Source: Candidatus Aminicenantota bacterium
GTDB lineage: Bacteria; Acidobacteriota; Aminicenantia; UBA2199
Length of the DNA stretch: 13,056 nt
Direction of reading: 5' to 3'
NCBI GenBank assembly: GCA_026393775.1
Contig: JAPKZM010000320.1
Span: 1 to 13,056 of the forward strand
Part shown: piece by piece, positions 12,802 to 13,056 of the stretch
How positions within the stretch are numbered: position 1 is the first letter of the stretch
Layout: each line of letters starts with the position of its first letter
Notes under the pieces: model-generated
What the model was told of the DNA's origin: nothing
Databases searched by the model: none
Seen by the model: only the letters and a program-made list of their open reading frames with translations
Translations under genes and position numbers: made by a program

Positions 12802-13056
12802 CTAAATGATGGCCTTCCCGGTCATGGAGACCGGGGTGGCGATGCCGAAATATTTCAAAATCGTGGGAGCCACGTCCTGCATGTCGGGTACGGATTTCTG
12901 GATCTTGAAGCTGGAGATGAACGAGGCCGGGACTTTCCTGGGATCGACGCAATGGTCGCCCGACCACCAACTCAGGTTGTCGCTGATCACTTCCCGGCTG
13001 AGCGAGCCCAGCGCCGATTCGTCGCTGATGCGGTAGCCGCGGTCAAAACCCAGGAT
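12802..13056 (-). CDS. AlkP-superfamily phosphodiesterase/phosphatase, C-terminal part (cut by window edge)
   Basis: The last 84 codons of a gene that continues beyond the right edge. WWSGDHCVDPRKVP (30-43 of the fragment) matches the C-terminal metal-ligand region of alkaline-phosphatase-superfamily type I phosphodiesterases, where the His of 'SGDH' binds metal. DVAPTILKYFGIATPVSMTGKA (61-82) is the typical closing 'DiaPTiL...GvP...dG' block. Such enzymes hydrolyse phosphate mono- or diesters, often outside the cytoplasm; the substrate cannot be read from this part. The stop (TAG) is 9 nt before the 62-residue gene and its last base overlaps that gene's Shine-Dalgarno region, so the genes are co-transcribed. 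The start and catalytic Thr/Ser are outside the window. Confidence 0.82.
   Translation of the reverse strand: MLGFDRGYRISDESALGSLSREVISDNLSWWSGDHCVDPRKVPASFISSFKIQKSVPDMQDVAPTILKYFGIATPVSMTGKAII

Noticed and set aside
11648..12970. N-terminal extension of the M28 gene frame to 1053 codons
   Set aside because: It crosses the palindrome spacer and the membrane-protein gene in another frame; the signal peptide and AGGAGG site set the start at 11647.

Overview
The window is a compact piece of a GC-rich (by eye about 60% G+C) bacterial chromosome from a Gram-negative, double-membrane organism. The evidence is a predicted outer-membrane beta-barrel, a LolA-like periplasmic protein, a LolD/LolE-type ABC transporter, signal peptidase I and several secreted proteins. 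All core genes look intact and there is no phage, IS or CRISPR signature. The mix of secreted M28 and HExxH peptidases, an AlkP-type phosphodiesterase and the barrel/ABC/LolA-like cassette recalls uncultured Acidobacteriota or Aminicenantes-like bacteria. That is an impression, not a demonstrated placement.

Left block (25-6627, minus strand, read right to left). A tRNA-Val(CAC) with a strong sigma70-type promoter is followed 8 nt later by a divergent nucleoside-phosphorylase-fold protein. Then come rsmA/ksgA (16S rRNA dimethyladenosine methyltransferase), a beta-barrel outer-membrane protein, an ABC ATPase, two FtsX/MacB-type permeases and a LolA-like periplasmic protein. Almost all junctions overlap (8 nt or ATGA) or are 2 nt apart. 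A second promoter candidate sits at the end of the barrel gene and could drive the ABC/LolA part separately. The last five genes look like one envelope trafficking machine: an inner-membrane ABC motor, a periplasmic lipid/lipoprotein-binding carrier and an outer-membrane partner.

Middle block (6710-9807, plus strand). lepB (signal peptidase I) diverges from the tRNA; the two promoters lie almost back to back. A hairpin and a possible 30-codon ORF follow. Next are a secreted HELRH metallopeptidase-like protein, efp (elongation factor P with Arg at the modification-loop tip), and an AT-richer ICMT-type membrane methyltransferase. The promoters of lepB and of the metallopeptidase gene end so close to the ATG that both mRNAs should be leaderless or nearly so, whereas efp and the methyltransferase have strong Shine-Dalgarno sites.

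Right block (9809-13056, minus strand). In transcription order: the C-terminus of an AlkP-superfamily phosphodiesterase (cut by the window edge), a 62-residue helix-rich protein, a membrane protein with an N-terminal layout like the Oxa1/EMC3 superfamily, a palindrome-rich 134-bp spacer, and an exported M28 metallopeptidase with a PA-like insert. The M28 gene converges on the methyltransferase gene with one base between the stop codons.

Most long alternative ORFs are shadows caused by the high G+C content. No gap between genes exceeds about 170 bases.
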